Below are positions 24,852-34,581 of a stretch of DNA of 64,000 nucleotides, in pieces. The translations under genes were made by a program, and so were the position numbers. Source of the DNA: UMGS1696 sp964621165 (GTDB lineage: Bacteria; Bacillota; Clostridia; Oscillospirales; CAG-272); contig CAZULC010000001.1 of NCBI GenBank assembly GCA_964621165.1, positions 62,001 through 126,000 of the forward strand. Reading direction: 5' to 3'. The notes under the pieces are model-generated. The model was not told the DNA's origin and searched no databases. It saw only the letters and a program-made list of their open reading frames with translations. Within the stretch, counting starts at the first letter, position 1; the number at the start of each line of letters is the position of its first letter.

Positions 24852-26606
24852 CTATATATTGAATGCTCTAATCAGTTTGTCGTGGATGTCATGAATTGCC
24901 TCGGGTTTTTCCACCTTTGGTGCGCGGGGGTCAAGAAGCCATGTCCTTGCCGAGTGGGTTTCCGTCACCTTGAACATCGGCGGCTCTTTTAAGGTATCGA
25001 TTTTCAGGCAGTATGGATTTCTCGGAGCAAAGGGGTCGCCCACGATTTTGTTGTACAGTGACGGCGGAGTTCCCGAGATGGAGTAAAGCTTGGTGTTCTT
25101 CTGCGCAAGCTGGGGAAGGGACGACAGAAGCGCCCATGTGTATGGATGACGCGGGTCGTAGAATATCTCTTCAACCTTGCCGATTTCTACAATCTGCCCT
25201 GCGTAGAGAACCGCGACACGGTCGGCAATGTTCGCAACAACGCCCAAGTCATGGGTGATGAACACGATGGTGTAGTTGAATTCCTTCTGGAGTTCCTTAA
25301 GAAGATTTAGAATCTGCGCCTGAATCGTAACGTCAAGAGCGGTCGTCGGCTCGTCGCAAATCAGAATTTTCGGCTGACATGACAGTGCTATCGCGATAAC
25401 AATTCTCTGCCGCATACCGCCGGAATACTGGAAGGGGTAGTCGTCGAACCGGTGCTCCGCGTTGGGAATTCCAACCTTCTTCATCAGAATCATGGCTCTT
25501 TCACGGGCTTCAAGCTCGGTGCAGTTCTGGTGCTTGAGGATGACAGACGTTATCTGTTTGCCAATTGTAATAATCGGGTTAAGCGACGTCATAGGGTCCT
25601 GGAAAACCGTGGCAATTTTGCTTCCGCGGATCTGGTTCCAGTCCTTGGAGAACTTGACCTTCGCAAGGTTCAAAACGCACTCGCCCTGTATTTCCTCAGG
25701 AGTTTCGTTGATGTAGCGCACCCGGAATACAACATTGTCGAACACCGCGTTGCGCTGGGCGTCGTTTGAGAGATCTACACCCATCTGCATGGCCTTCTTC
25801 ATCGCCTGTTCAAGCCTGTGAATCATCTGCATTCTGTGGCGGTAGTCGTAACGGCCCACGGAAAGATATATTTCCTTCGCGAGAATTGCGTTGCGCGCCT
25901 TCTGTTCGGACGTGATTTCGCTCTCGATTTCCTTTGCGTACTTTGCCTGAAGCGCGGCTATTTTTTTGTCGTACTCAGCCTTGTACGCGGTGTCGTTCTT
26001 CGCGGCCTGCTCGTGAGCTTTTAATTCAGTCGCACGGGTAGCCTCAAGGGACTTGATTTCAGCCTCGTACTGCTTGATCTGCGCCGTGGTTTCCTTGATT
26101 TTATCCTTTTCAGTGGAGGAATCAAGGGTCTGACGGTAGTTGTATGCTTCGGTCTTTTTGTAGTTCAGCTCGGCGATTTTGTCAGTGGTCTCGTGAGTCT
26201 CCTTCTCGTTGAGCTGGAAACGCGCTTTGTTCTCGTTCTGTAGAAGCAGGATCTGACGATAAGTAGCCGCGCCGGCTTCAAGCTTGGAGTATCTGTTCAG
26301 CTTTGACTCGGTGTTTGCGATGATCTTCATGGCACCGCCGCTTTTTTTGACCCGGGTGTCCTCAAGCTCGTCGTCGTCAAAGATTATCTTGCCGCTGTCG
26401 ATGAAGCCGTTTTCGTCAAGCATTCCCGCAAAGGTTTTCGTGAGAACCGACTTTCCCGAACCGGACTCGCCCACAATGGCAATGGATTCGTTCTCGTAAA
26501 TATCCAGCGAAACCCCGCGGATAGCAGTAAGAACGCGCCCTCTGACGCGGAACTTCACAACTAAATCTTCAACCGATAATAATACTTTCTTGTTTTCTTC
26601 CATCAT
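24852..26606 (-). CDS. oppD: oligopeptide ABC transporter ATPase (OppD-like) with coiled-coil insertion
   Basis: First ATPase of the importer. Walker A GESGSGKS is at residues 46-53. Signature YSGGMRQRIVIAIAL, Walker B ILICDEPTTALDVTIQ and the peptide-family C-terminal PGTPP-type block SISGTPPSL are intact. Between Walker A and the Q-loop (ATVFQDPMTSLNP), about 235 extra residues (near 90-325) are inserted. They are rich in Lys, Glu, Gln and Ala (KEIESEITSEQKARNAIL; KIAELNYKKTEAYNYRQTL) and read as a long coiled coil. Usual OppD is about 340 residues; this has 584. SD GAGGTAA precedes the start. Function as ATPase looks preserved. Confidence 0.88.
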   Translation of the reverse strand: MMEENKKVLLSVEDLVVKFRVRGRVLTAIRGVSLDIYENESIAIVGESGSGKSVLTKTFAGMLDENGFIDSGKIIFDDDELEDTRVKKSGGAMKIIANTESKLNRYSKLEAGAATYRQILLLQNENKARFQLNEKETHETTDKIAELNYKKTEAYNYRQTLDSSTEKDKIKETTAQIKQYEAEIKSLEATRATELKAHEQAAKNDTAYKAEYDKKIAALQAKYAKEIESEITSEQKARNAILAKEIYLSVGRYDYRHRMQMIHRLEQAMKKAMQMGVDLSNDAQRNAVFDNVVFRVRYINETPEEIQGECVLNLAKVKFSKDWNQIRGSKIATVFQDPMTSLNPIITIGKQITSVILKHQNCTELEARERAMILMKKVGIPNAEHRFDDYPFQYSGGMRQRIVIAIALSCQPKILICDEPTTALDVTIQAQILNLLKELQKEFNYTIVFITHDLGVVANIADRVAVLYAGQIVEIGKVEEIFYDPRHPYTWALLSSLPQLAQKNTKLYSISGTPPSLYNKIVGDPFAPRNPYCLKIDTLKEPPMFKVTETHSARTWLLDPRAPKVEKPEAIHDIHDKLIRAFNI

Positions 26607-26624
26607 TAATTACCTCAATTGCTA

Positions 26625-27608
26625 TCACATGTGCGTTCTCGGGTCGGACGCGTCGCCGAGGTTCTGGCCTACTACGTAAAGCACCACCGAAACAATGGCG
26701 GAGATTACAACCGGACTCCAGAACTCGAATCCCCAGCCAGGAGTAACCATTGCACTCTCAGCCTCGTAAATCAAACGTCCGAGGGACATGTCCTTGAGGC
26801 CCAATCCGATGTAGGCAAGGAATACTTCGGAGTTGATGTACGACGGGATTTCGGTCGCAGTATAGGTAACTATGACTGATGTCATAAAGGGAAGAATGTT
26901 CTTCATGGCTATGCGGAAGGTCGGTGTGCCGAGACAGCGGGAAGCAAGATTGTATTCCCGGTCACGTATGATTATGACCTGCGTCCGCATGAAGTACGCC
27001 ACATACAGCCAGCCGGTCAGGGTCATGGCAAATACCATGGTCCAGAAGCTTGCCGTGAATATCATGATCATTACGGAGGTGAACAAAATGTACGGCACAT
27101 TTGCTACAATATTGTAGACCTCCTGCATGACAATGTCAACTTTCTTTGAGAATCCCCATATAGCGCCGACTATTACGCCAAGAACCATATTGATTGCGGC
27201 ACATACGAGCGCAAGTGTAATGGAAATTCTGGAACCGTACCAGATAGCGTCAAAGGTTGACTGACCTGAAGCGCCCGCACCTAAAATCCAGTGAATGCTG
27301 AAACCGAATTTTTCGATTGCGGCTTTCGGACTCAGATGCTTTGCGCTGGCGTCAAGCAGATTCGCGAATCTGTCGTAGTCCGAGAATAAAGGATAAATGT
27401 ACGTGAATAGAATGATTAAGCCAAGGAGTGCAAGAATGACTATGTTTATCTTCTTTCTGAAAAATACACGGAACACCGAGTGCCAGTAGCTGTACCTCGG
27501 AGCGGTGATCTTCTCGGAATCAAGTGTACTCGTATCAAACCAGTCAAACAACTCTTCCTCAGGCATATTCAGTTCATCCAAATTCACAAGATTTGTGGAT
27601 TCACTCAT
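26625..27608 (-). CDS. oppC: oligopeptide ABC transporter permease (OppC/AmiD-like)
   Basis: 327-residue permease of the binding-protein-dependent type. An N-terminal cytoplasmic segment precedes a first helix (IVILALLGLIILFTYIYPLF), then an extracytoplasmic loop and five more helices. The ATPase-docking EAA loop reads ASRCLGTPTFRIAMKNILPF. It lies 18 bases before oppD. A 200-base gap holding a short family A repeat separates it from oppB. The subunit is of ordinary length, unlike its partners. Confidence 0.92.
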   Translation of the reverse strand: MSESTNLVNLDELNMPEEELFDWFDTSTLDSEKITAPRYSYWHSVFRVFFRKKINIVILALLGLIILFTYIYPLFSDYDRFANLLDASAKHLSPKAAIEKFGFSIHWILGAGASGQSTFDAIWYGSRISITLALVCAAINMVLGVIVGAIWGFSKKVDIVMQEVYNIVANVPYILFTSVMIMIFTASFWTMVFAMTLTGWLYVAYFMRTQVIIIRDREYNLASRCLGTPTFRIAMKNILPFMTSVIVTYTATEIPSYINSEVFLAYIGLGLKDMSLGRLIYEAESAMVTPGWGFEFWSPVVISAIVSVVLYVVGQNLGDASDPRTHM

Positions 27609-27734
27609 ATTTGATAAACCTTTCTGTTGTTATTAATCTCAGGAAAACTCACTTCATGTATAACAAGCTCTTAGGTATTCCAAACTTCAATCACCATTAA
27701 GATGAATCGCATGAAATTTAAGCTGCACTTAAAT

Positions 27735-27808
27735 AGCCGCACTCAATCCATAAATGGTTCAGTTTGAAGTTCTTGCCAAGCTTCTTCCAAAAAGCGTCCG
27801 TTTTCCCG
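27735..27808 (+). repeat. short family A repeat after the oppB stop codon
   Basis: ATCCATAAATGGTTCAGTTT then GAAGTTCTTGCCAAGCTTCT and TCCAAAAAGCGTCC match the 3' end of family A and, over a longer stretch, the copy at 61460-61556 in the prophage. It ends directly at the oppB stop codon (27809). Confidence 0.65.
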
Positions 27809-29386
27809 TCACCTTGCTTTGCTTGAGAAGTTGATTCTCGGGTCGATCATTGCCATAAGAATGTCGCCGAGGATTAACGATACGACTGACAGCACCGCAT
27901 AGAATAATACCACGCCGACAATTACGCCGTTGTCGTATTTGTTGATTGCCTCAGTCAAAAGCTGTCCTGCACCTGGAACTACGTACACACGCTCGGTGAT
28001 GATCGCGCCTGTCATAGCTCCAAGGATGCTTCCTGGAATTCCGTGTACTATGGGGATTATAGCGTTCTTTAAAATGTGCTTCGAGAATATCTCTCCTTCG
28101 GATAAACCGCCGGAACGGGCAAACTTTACGTAGTCCGAGTTCATCTGGTCTATCATGTACCGGCGCAGCCACTTCATCAGTGACGCAATCGACGGCAGAG
28201 CCAGAGATACAATCGGCAAAATGTACATCGTCCACGACGCTATATCCATGTTGAAGGTGGTCGGCAAACCTATCTTACCGCCGATTGCCTTAAACAGGAG
28301 AATGTAAGCCAAGGACGGCACCGCGATGATAAAGATAATATAAACGGTACCGATTTTGTCGGATAACTTGTCCTTACGCTTCGCCATAAGGATACCAAGC
28401 GGAACACCTAAGAGATACGCTATAATAACTGATATCACACCTATGACAAACGAATATCCCATCTTTGATAATCCGTTCCTGACAAGAAGTACGTTTGTGT
28501 AATCGTCATCGAATCTGTTCAGCAGCACCTGACTGCTCTCCAATGAACCGGAGGAGTAGGTCGCAGTGTGAAGGTCGTCCGCACTTTCTTCAGTAAGACC
28601 TGTGGGGAAGGTCATTGTTGTCTTAACATACGAACCCTGAGCCTGAGTCATTGTTGTCCATACGTCAACTCCTGAGTTTACCGTGTATGACGTGCCAAGA
28701 CTTATCGTCACAAGATTCTGGTGAATGTACGGGAAGCTGTTATCCATGTACAACAGATACTTGTGCTTTGTGCCGTTGCCAATTATCGCCGGAGAAAATT
28801 TATTTCCGCCATAAACCGGATCGTATGCTGTGAACGTTATTTTTCGCTCACCTATGTCGTTCTCCTCGTCAACATAATGCTTGTTGTCAATAGTAATTAT
28901 ATTGCCAAAATATGACGCCAGACGTTTTATCAGAGGAATGTCCTTGTAGGCGAATAACTGCTGAGCACCGCCGTTCGCCAGCTTGTTCTTGCCCATTGTT
29001 ACCGCGTTCAGCCTCACCACTGTATAACCCTGTGAATCATAGTATTCCGTGAATTTCTTTACATATTCAGCGGTCTCCTCACTGTCGCTTTCAGGGGTTC
29101 TGCCTATGGAAGCGATAGTGCTACGCTCCTCTGCCGTCATCTCACCCTGTTTCTGCAAGTCCACAAGATAATCTGAGAAGGTCACATAATCAAGATAACC
29201 GTATTCCTCCCACTTCCGGTACATGTATGCTTGCTTGCCGTTGTTCGCCTGCTTTGTGTAAACCGGATCCGTGGCAAATACAAGCTGCCTGTCCATCAGG
29301 GAATAAATCAGAACCATTACAATGCCAACAACTATAACTACGGAGATGAGCGCGTGAAGTAATCTTTTCAGTAAATATTTTGTCAT
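27809..29386 (-). CDS. oppB: oligopeptide ABC transporter permease (OppB/AmiC-like) with large outer domain
   Basis: 525-residue permease; usual OppB is about 310. The first helix (LLHALISVVIVVGIVMVLIY) is followed by about 275 extra residues outside the membrane (near 33-310), then the normal five helices. The EAA loop reads ARSGGLSEGEIFSKHILKNA. Streptococcal AmiC (about 500 residues) has a comparable extracytoplasmic insertion, so this resembles the Ami layout. The outer domain may help dock the large binding lipoprotein. SD is AGAACAAAAG-like and weak. Confidence 0.9.
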   Translation of the reverse strand: MTKYLLKRLLHALISVVIVVGIVMVLIYSLMDRQLVFATDPVYTKQANNGKQAYMYRKWEEYGYLDYVTFSDYLVDLQKQGEMTAEERSTIASIGRTPESDSEETAEYVKKFTEYYDSQGYTVVRLNAVTMGKNKLANGGAQQLFAYKDIPLIKRLASYFGNIITIDNKHYVDEENDIGERKITFTAYDPVYGGNKFSPAIIGNGTKHKYLLYMDNSFPYIHQNLVTISLGTSYTVNSGVDVWTTMTQAQGSYVKTTMTFPTGLTEESADDLHTATYSSGSLESSQVLLNRFDDDYTNVLLVRNGLSKMGYSFVIGVISVIIAYLLGVPLGILMAKRKDKLSDKIGTVYIIFIIAVPSLAYILLFKAIGGKIGLPTTFNMDIASWTMYILPIVSLALPSIASLMKWLRRYMIDQMNSDYVKFARSGGLSEGEIFSKHILKNAIIPIVHGIPGSILGAMTGAIITERVYVVPGAGQLLTEAINKYDNGVIVGVVLFYAVLSVVSLILGDILMAMIDPRINFSSKAR

Positions 29387-29462
29387 CTTTTGTTCTCTCG
29401 CAATTATAACGAAAGAGGATGAATCTTAGAGACCATCCTCCTCCGCATTTAAATTAATTTAT

Positions 29463-29545
29463 TTTTGCAGGGAAATTCCCACGGGCTGTCATCGGTTCTC
29501 TACAGCGAAACCGCGACATATCCCACGATTTTATTCGCCAAGCTT
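29463..29545. repeat. degenerate family C-like repeat between oppA and oppB
   Basis: TTTGCAGGGAAATTCCCACG then GGCTGTCATCGG and, later, ACATATCCCACGATTTTA resemble family C (GGGCAATCTCGG; ATCCCACGACGAC), but the match is partial and no complete GCT-loop hairpin is seen. Confidence 0.4.
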
Positions 29546-29581
29546 ACGCAAACAGTAAACTCAGCTCTATTCAACCGTTAA

Positions 29582-31864
29582 TTAATAGATACCTACGCAC
29601 TTAGCCATGTATCCGGCATATTCGCTCATGAATGTATCGAGGTAAGTCTGAGGATCACCGTAGTCAGGACCCCAACCGGAAAGGTCGTATATATCGTAGT
29701 TAGCTTCGTAGCCGAAATCGGTGTAGTAGCCGGCGTAATACCATTCACTAGAGTCCGTGCAGGAAACAAGATCAATTATTACATAACCGCCGAGAACACT
29801 TTCAACAGACTGTTTGAAAGCATTAGCCTTGTTTGTGTAGGTTTCGCTTCCTGAGAAGTAAGGAAGATCTACATGAATCGGGTTATCAGTTGTAACTTCA
29901 ACGCCTTCATCCTTGAGCTGTTCAACAGCTGCCTTGAGTTCAGCTAAAGCTGATTCAGGATTGTACCAGCCGTCAAATGCATCGCTGGTGCAGTTATCAG
30001 CGTCCCAGACTGTGATATCCAATCCGTCAGCGGTAATCTGATCCTGAACTATCTCGCCGTAGTATGTGCCTTCGGGATATGTCTTTTCAGTGCCGTTGAT
30101 GGAAACTGTAGCGTCGTTGGGAAGTGTTACGAAGTCACCTGGAGTGTAGGTGTTTCTGATAGAAGTAAGCTTGAGGTCTTCGCCTACACTCTGTGCGTTG
30201 TATGTTGCTCTGTCAAGAGACTGGCAGAGAGCGCGGCGGAAGTGAACGTTTCCGAGAGCTGCAAGTGTTCTTGCATTTTCTTCATCGCTACGAGCTGAAG
30301 CAACGGAATTGCCCGTCTCATCGTTGGTATTTGCGTACGCAACACGGTTAACGTTGATGAAGCCCATAAAGGATGTAGCGGTGCATGAGGAAACATAAGC
30401 GTACTTGTCAAAGTTGCCGTCAGCCTTTGCTGCTGTAAGAGCTGCTGAGTTCAGTCCGCATCCGTCGATTGTTCCGGCAATGTTGTCGTTATAAGCCTTT
30501 GTAACATCGGTACCGTCGTTGTAGAGCCATACGATCTTCTGGATGTTGATGTTATCCTTGTTCCAGTAGGATGGGTTAGCTTCAAATACAACTGTATTCT
30601 TTTCTGTGTTGTTCGTTACAAGGTAAGGTCCGCAGTAAGCGAGGTCGTCAGGAGTCTTACCATAAGTGTAATCTTCAGCGTCTGCCGCATACTCTTCGAG
30701 ACCGAACTTGCCGCCTTTGGATTCGTAGTAGCTTCTGCAGAGAGGAGCGAATACGGAGTAGCAGAACATTGTATTGAAGTAAGGAGTCTTATCACAGAGA
30801 GTGTATTCGAGAGTGTAGTCGTCAATAGCCTTAACGCCAACTTCAGAGAAGTCACATTCGCCGGCGATATATTCGCTGGCATTTTTGATAACGCCCTGAA
30901 CAAGGTACTCAAGACCGCCCTGAGCGTCGCACATGTGCTGCATGCCTGCAACCCAGTCATCAGCTGTTACTTCAGCAATCTCACGTCCCTGAGAGTCAAC
31001 CCACATAATACCCTGTTTGATCGTGAAGGTATACGTAAGACCGTCGTCAGAAACTGTAGGAAGAGCTTCAGCAAGCGCGGGCTGGAGAACGTTTTCATTG
31101 TCATACTCCACAAGTCCGTCGTAGGTGTTGATTGCTCCTGCAGTATCAGCTGCTCTTGATGTTGCGAGAACGTCCCAGTTTACAGGGTCTGATGAATAGC
31201 CAATAGTGTATGTGTCCTTTGTTGTGTAGCCGTGCTCATCGAGATAAGCTCTTGCGCTCTCCTCCCATGTGCCTGTGCCTCTTGTTTCATTCCAGAGATC
31301 TTTGAGCGCTGCGTTGTCTTCAGATGTAATAATCTCGTTGGTCACTATTGCATTGTGGTATCTGTCGCTGTCGTTGCCCCAAAGAGTGCTGTTGATTGTT
31401 CTCGGAACAACTCTTGAGATAGCATAGTTGCCGCCATCAGCAGTCAAAGGAATCATTGTAGCCGTCTCAAGAAGCTTTGCCTCAGCGATAGCTGCTTCTG
31501 CATATCTTAAGCCAAGGTCTTCAGTTTCACTTCTGGCAGCCTGATAAACGTCGTAGAACTCGCCATATACGTCGTCATAAATTTCGTTTGAAACTTCGTT
31601 GTACTGTTCTGCGAAATCATCAGCCGAGGTATCAAAATCGTCACCGCGGACGGTAACAGGGTTTGTAGTACCAGCTGAATCAGGTGTTGTTGCCGCTGTG
31701 ACATTAGTAAGAATGTCATCAGACGTGGTTTCATCAGTTCCCGTAGTCTCTCCTGTAGTCTCTCCCGTGGTCTCTTCTGTTTCTTCATCCTTTTTGCAGG
31801 CTGCGAAAGCTGAGGAGAGCATGAGAGCTGCAAGAATAAGTGATAAACTCTTCTTGAATTTCAT
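29582..31864 (-). CDS. oppA: oligopeptide-binding lipoprotein (OppA/AmiA-like)
   Basis: Extracellular substrate-binding protein. The signal peptide is followed by the lipobox SAFAAC at Cys 22, then a Thr/Glu-rich linker (about 25-60). The SBP_bac_5 fold shows TYTIGYSSDPVNWDVLATSR, DGLTYTFTIKQGIMWVD, and near the end NYDIYDLSGWGPDYGDPQTY, which is a family hallmark. At 760 residues it is larger than usual (540-660); about 110 residues between lipobox and fold (YNEVSNEIYDDVYGEFYDVY) are extra. SD AAGGAG lies seven bases before ATG 31864. Leads the operon; a promoter lies about 200 bases upstream. Confidence 0.92.
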   Translation of the reverse strand: MKFKKSLSLILAALMLSSAFAACKKDEETEETTGETTGETTGTDETTSDDILTNVTAATTPDSAGTTNPVTVRGDDFDTSADDFAEQYNEVSNEIYDDVYGEFYDVYQAARSETEDLGLRYAEAAIAEAKLLETATMIPLTADGGNYAISRVVPRTINSTLWGNDSDRYHNAIVTNEIITSEDNAALKDLWNETRGTGTWEESARAYLDEHGYTTKDTYTIGYSSDPVNWDVLATSRAADTAGAINTYDGLVEYDNENVLQPALAEALPTVSDDGLTYTFTIKQGIMWVDSQGREIAEVTADDWVAGMQHMCDAQGGLEYLVQGVIKNASEYIAGECDFSEVGVKAIDDYTLEYTLCDKTPYFNTMFCYSVFAPLCRSYYESKGGKFGLEEYAADAEDYTYGKTPDDLAYCGPYLVTNNTEKNTVVFEANPSYWNKDNINIQKIVWLYNDGTDVTKAYNDNIAGTIDGCGLNSAALTAAKADGNFDKYAYVSSCTATSFMGFINVNRVAYANTNDETGNSVASARSDEENARTLAALGNVHFRRALCQSLDRATYNAQSVGEDLKLTSIRNTYTPGDFVTLPNDATVSINGTEKTYPEGTYYGEIVQDQITADGLDITVWDADNCTSDAFDGWYNPESALAELKAAVEQLKDEGVEVTTDNPIHVDLPYFSGSETYTNKANAFKQSVESVLGGYVIIDLVSCTDSSEWYYAGYYTDFGYEANYDIYDLSGWGPDYGDPQTYLDTFMSEYAGYMAKCVGIY

Positions 31865-32065
31865 AGTTTACTCCTTCTTATATGCCCACGTTAAGAAAAA
31901 TTTTACTCTCCCGTCCCCCGCCTGTTTACGGTACGGAAAAAGAGGAAAGTACGCGGTGCATTCATACGAACCGGTACGCGGCGCGAGCTGACTTAATGTA
32001 GTTCAAAATCAATTGCCGAACAGAGACAATTTCACCGCTGAATACCTTTTTCGTAATATGCAAGT

Positions 32066-32094
32066 ATTTTACCAAATTCAATTCATTTTGTCAA
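32066..32094 (-). promoter_or_regulatory. SigA-type promoter of the opp operon
   Basis: On the reverse strand TTGACA (32089-32094), a 17-base spacer and TAAAAT (32066-32071). The leader to the oppA start is about 195 bases; no riboswitch was recognised in it. Confidence 0.75.
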
Positions 32095-32542
32095 TGTTAA
32101 AATTGCACATTTTTTTCCCAAATCGAAATTTTATTAAAAATACATGGATAAAAGCTTGTTTCAACTTGATTTTTCGGCATATTTATCCCGATTTTTAAGG
32201 CTCCGGCTCAAAATTCCGGCCAAACAAAGCCGAAAAACGAAAATTATACCCCCAAAATCAAAAAAATCCGGCTTGAATAACGTAAAAATAATTCCATTTT
32301 CCTTAAAACAGATGTAAAATCGCACAAATTTTATGAATAATTTTGCACGTCCCGCCCCGTCCCATCCCGTCCCATCGCGAAATAAATCCGCTAATTTAAG
32401 TCGGATTTAGTTTACTCTGGTATATTTATGCACTCCGCCATGTATATGCAGTCCACGACACGGAGAGAAGCGGTTTATTCCGGCAGGATCCGCACCGTTC
32501 CGAACCGCGCCCGCGCCATTCCGTCATTTATCAAAAACCCTC
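32095..32542. other. intergenic region without recognised gene
   Basis: AT-rich DNA between the divergent opp and rny promoters. It includes a short run of GTCCCA/GTCCCG units (about 32348-32376) and several TTTTCGGC/GCCGAAAA half-sites (about 32175 and 32230). No open frame with SD and no RNA structure was recognised. Confidence 0.5.
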
Positions 32543-32571
32543 TTGACTTTTCAGCGGTTTGGGAGTATAAT
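32543..32571 (+). promoter_or_regulatory. SigA-type promoter of the RNase Y gene
   Basis: TTGACT (32543-32548), a 17-base spacer and a perfect TATAAT (32566-32571). Transcription would start about 60 bases before the first of two possible start codons. Confidence 0.8.
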
Positions 32572-32677
32572 GAAGTGGTGTAGTTATGTTTAATTTAACT
32601 TAAGCCCAAAGCATGTACTCAAAACAAAAGGTGACAAAATGCAAAATAAAATCAAAGAAAACCAAAGGAGGTGCGGG

Positions 32678-34222
32678 ATGGGACCCATAATAGCAGCAAT
32701 CATCTCCGGGATAGTATGCGGTGCTTCCTGCTTCGCACTCGGAATATTCTACCGAAAGAAGGTAGGGGAAGCCGAGATAGGTTCAGCGGAGGATCAGGCA
32801 AAGAAAATCCTTGAAGACGGAATCAAAACAGCCGAAACAAAAAAGAAGGAAGCTCTTCTCGAGGCAAAGGAAGAAATCCTGAAAACCAAAAACGAGTTCG
32901 AGCAGGAATTAAAGGAAAGAAGAAGCGAGCTGTCGCGTCAGGAAAGGCGGGTGCAGTCAAAGGAAGAAATTCTGGACCGCAAGACCGAAGCCGTCGAGAA
33001 AAAAGACGAAACCCTGTCAAAGAAGCTCAAGGAAACGGTGGAGCTGAACGACAGCATCACTAAATTAAAGGAAGAAGAATACGAGACTCTCCAGAAAGTG
33101 GCAGGAATGACCGCCGACGAAGCCGTAGCCAAGCTGGTGGCCAAGCTTGAAGGCGAAATCCGCCACGAACAGGCGAAGAAAATCGTGGAAATGGAAGAAG
33201 ACTTCAAGGAAGAAGCCGACGAAAAAGCCAAGGAAATCATAGCTCTCGCGGTTCAGAGATGCGCCGCCGACCACGTATCCGAAATCACCGTGTCAACCGT
33301 TCCCCTCCCCAGTGAGGAAATGAAGGGACGCATAATCGGCCGTGAAGGGCGCAACATCCGCACAATCGAAACCCTCACGGGAGTGGACCTGATAATAGAC
33401 GACACGCCCGAGGCCATCACGATCTCCTGCTTTGATCCGGTGCGGCGAGAGGTAGCCCGTCTGGCACTTGAGAAGCTCATAGCCGACGGACGAATTCACC
33501 CGACGCGGATTGAGGAAATGGTGGAAAAAGCCCGCCGCGAGGTAGACGCCGCAATCAAGCAGGCCGGAGAGAAAGCCACGTTTGATACAGGAATCCATGG
33601 CATAAATCCGGAGCTTGTCAAGCTTCTCGGACGGCTCAAGTTCCGCACAAGCTACGGTCAGAACGTCCTCGGCCACTCTGTTGAGGTTTCGCTGATTGCG
33701 GGAGTCATAGCGGACGAGCTTGGAGCCGACTCAACCGTAGCGAAGAGAGCCGGACTTCTCCACGACATAGGCAAGGCCCTCACACAGGAAGTAGAAGGCT
33801 CCCACGTACAGCTTGGCGTGGAAATCGCACGGAAGTACAAGGAGTCGAAGGAAATAATCAACGCCATAGAAGCCCACCACGGCGACGTTGAAGCCCAGAC
33901 CACAACCGCGCTCATAGTTCAGGCCGCCGACGCAATTTCAGCCGCCAGACCAGGAGCGAGACGCGAGAACATCGAAAACTACATCAAGCGGCTCACGAAG
34001 CTGGAAGAAATCGCCTGCGAATTCGAGGGAGTTGAGAAATCCTACGCCATTCAGGCAGGCCGAGAAATCCGCATAATGGTAAAGCCGGAGATAGTAGACG
34101 ACGACCGCATGGTAATCATAGCGCGGGAAATAGTAAAGAAAATCGAAACCGAGCTTGAATACCCCGGCCAAATCAAAGTAAACATAATAAGAGAAAGCCG
34201 CGCCATAGACTACGCAAAATGA
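32678..34222 (+). CDS. rny: ribonuclease Y
   Basis: Membrane-anchored endoribonuclease that starts mRNA decay in Firmicutes. One N-terminal helix (IIAAIISGIVCGASCFALGI) is followed by a coiled coil (about 25-180), a KH domain with IIGREGRNIRTIETLTGVDL, and an HD domain with GHSVEVSLIAGVIADELG and AGLLHDIGKAL. The 514 residues from ATG 32678 match the family. AAAGGAGGTG (32664-32673) is a near-perfect SD for 32678. The frame is also open from ATG 32639, which has its own SD (AAAGGTGA), giving a possible 13-residue polar extension; the family favours 32678. Confidence 0.93.
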   Translation: MGPIIAAIISGIVCGASCFALGIFYRKKVGEAEIGSAEDQAKKILEDGIKTAETKKKEALLEAKEEILKTKNEFEQELKERRSELSRQERRVQSKEEILDRKTEAVEKKDETLSKKLKETVELNDSITKLKEEEYETLQKVAGMTADEAVAKLVAKLEGEIRHEQAKKIVEMEEDFKEEADEKAKEIIALAVQRCAADHVSEITVSTVPLPSEEMKGRIIGREGRNIRTIETLTGVDLIIDDTPEAITISCFDPVRREVARLALEKLIADGRIHPTRIEEMVEKARREVDAAIKQAGEKATFDTGIHGINPELVKLLGRLKFRTSYGQNVLGHSVEVSLIAGVIADELGADSTVAKRAGLLHDIGKALTQEVEGSHVQLGVEIARKYKESKEIINAIEAHHGDVEAQTTTALIVQAADAISAARPGARRENIENYIKRLTKLEEIACEFEGVEKSYAIQAGREIRIMVKPEIVDDDRMVIIAREIVKKIETELEYPGQIKVNIIRESRAIDYAK

Positions 34223-34497
34223 GCAGGCGGGGAAGCCCCCGCAGGCAAATTCCGGCTATTCTTCAGCTAAAGTTTATACAGCTCCCACGGTTCTATGGGA
34301 CAGCTGCCGCAGTCGTGTAATGCCGACCTGAAATTTGCTCCCGAAGCAGGGACAGCCCACAAGGGAAACTTAAATTGAAAATAATACAAACATAACACAT
34401 ACGGTGATTGTTCAATGGAAAAAATCCTGAAAACAACCGCCGTTTTCTATTTGCGGGAGCTATACAATCGTCGTTTTTGTTCATGGAGCTTTCCCCA
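34223..34497 (-). repeat. family C repeats between rny and pyrC
   Basis: Directly at the rny stop codon, GCGGGG-AAGC-CCCCGC (34227-34242) starts a reverse family C copy with CAGGCAAATTCCGGCTATTC then TTCAGCTAAAG. A second degenerate part, TTTGCGGGAGCTATACAATC then GTCGTTTTTGTTCATGGAGC, lies at 34452-34495. They fill much of the 359-base gap; no gene is seen. Confidence 0.65.
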
Positions 34498-34519
34498 TAT
34501 TTAAGTTTATTTCATCCCC

Positions 34520-34548
34520 TTGACTAAGCCTCGCTATTGTGGTATAAT
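34520..34548 (+). promoter_or_regulatory. SigA-type promoter of the pyr operon
   Basis: TTGACT (34520-34525), a 17-base spacer and TATAAT (34543-34548). The leader to pyrC is only about 27 bases, too short for a PyrR attenuator, so control by PyrR-type attenuation is unlikely at this promoter. Confidence 0.8.
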
Positions 34549-34581
34549 AATGATATAATGGAGAAAATGTGGAGGTAAAAT

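Noticed and set aside
34549..34581. PyrR-binding attenuator before pyrC
   Set aside because: The leader is only about 30 bases and no anti-terminator structure fits.
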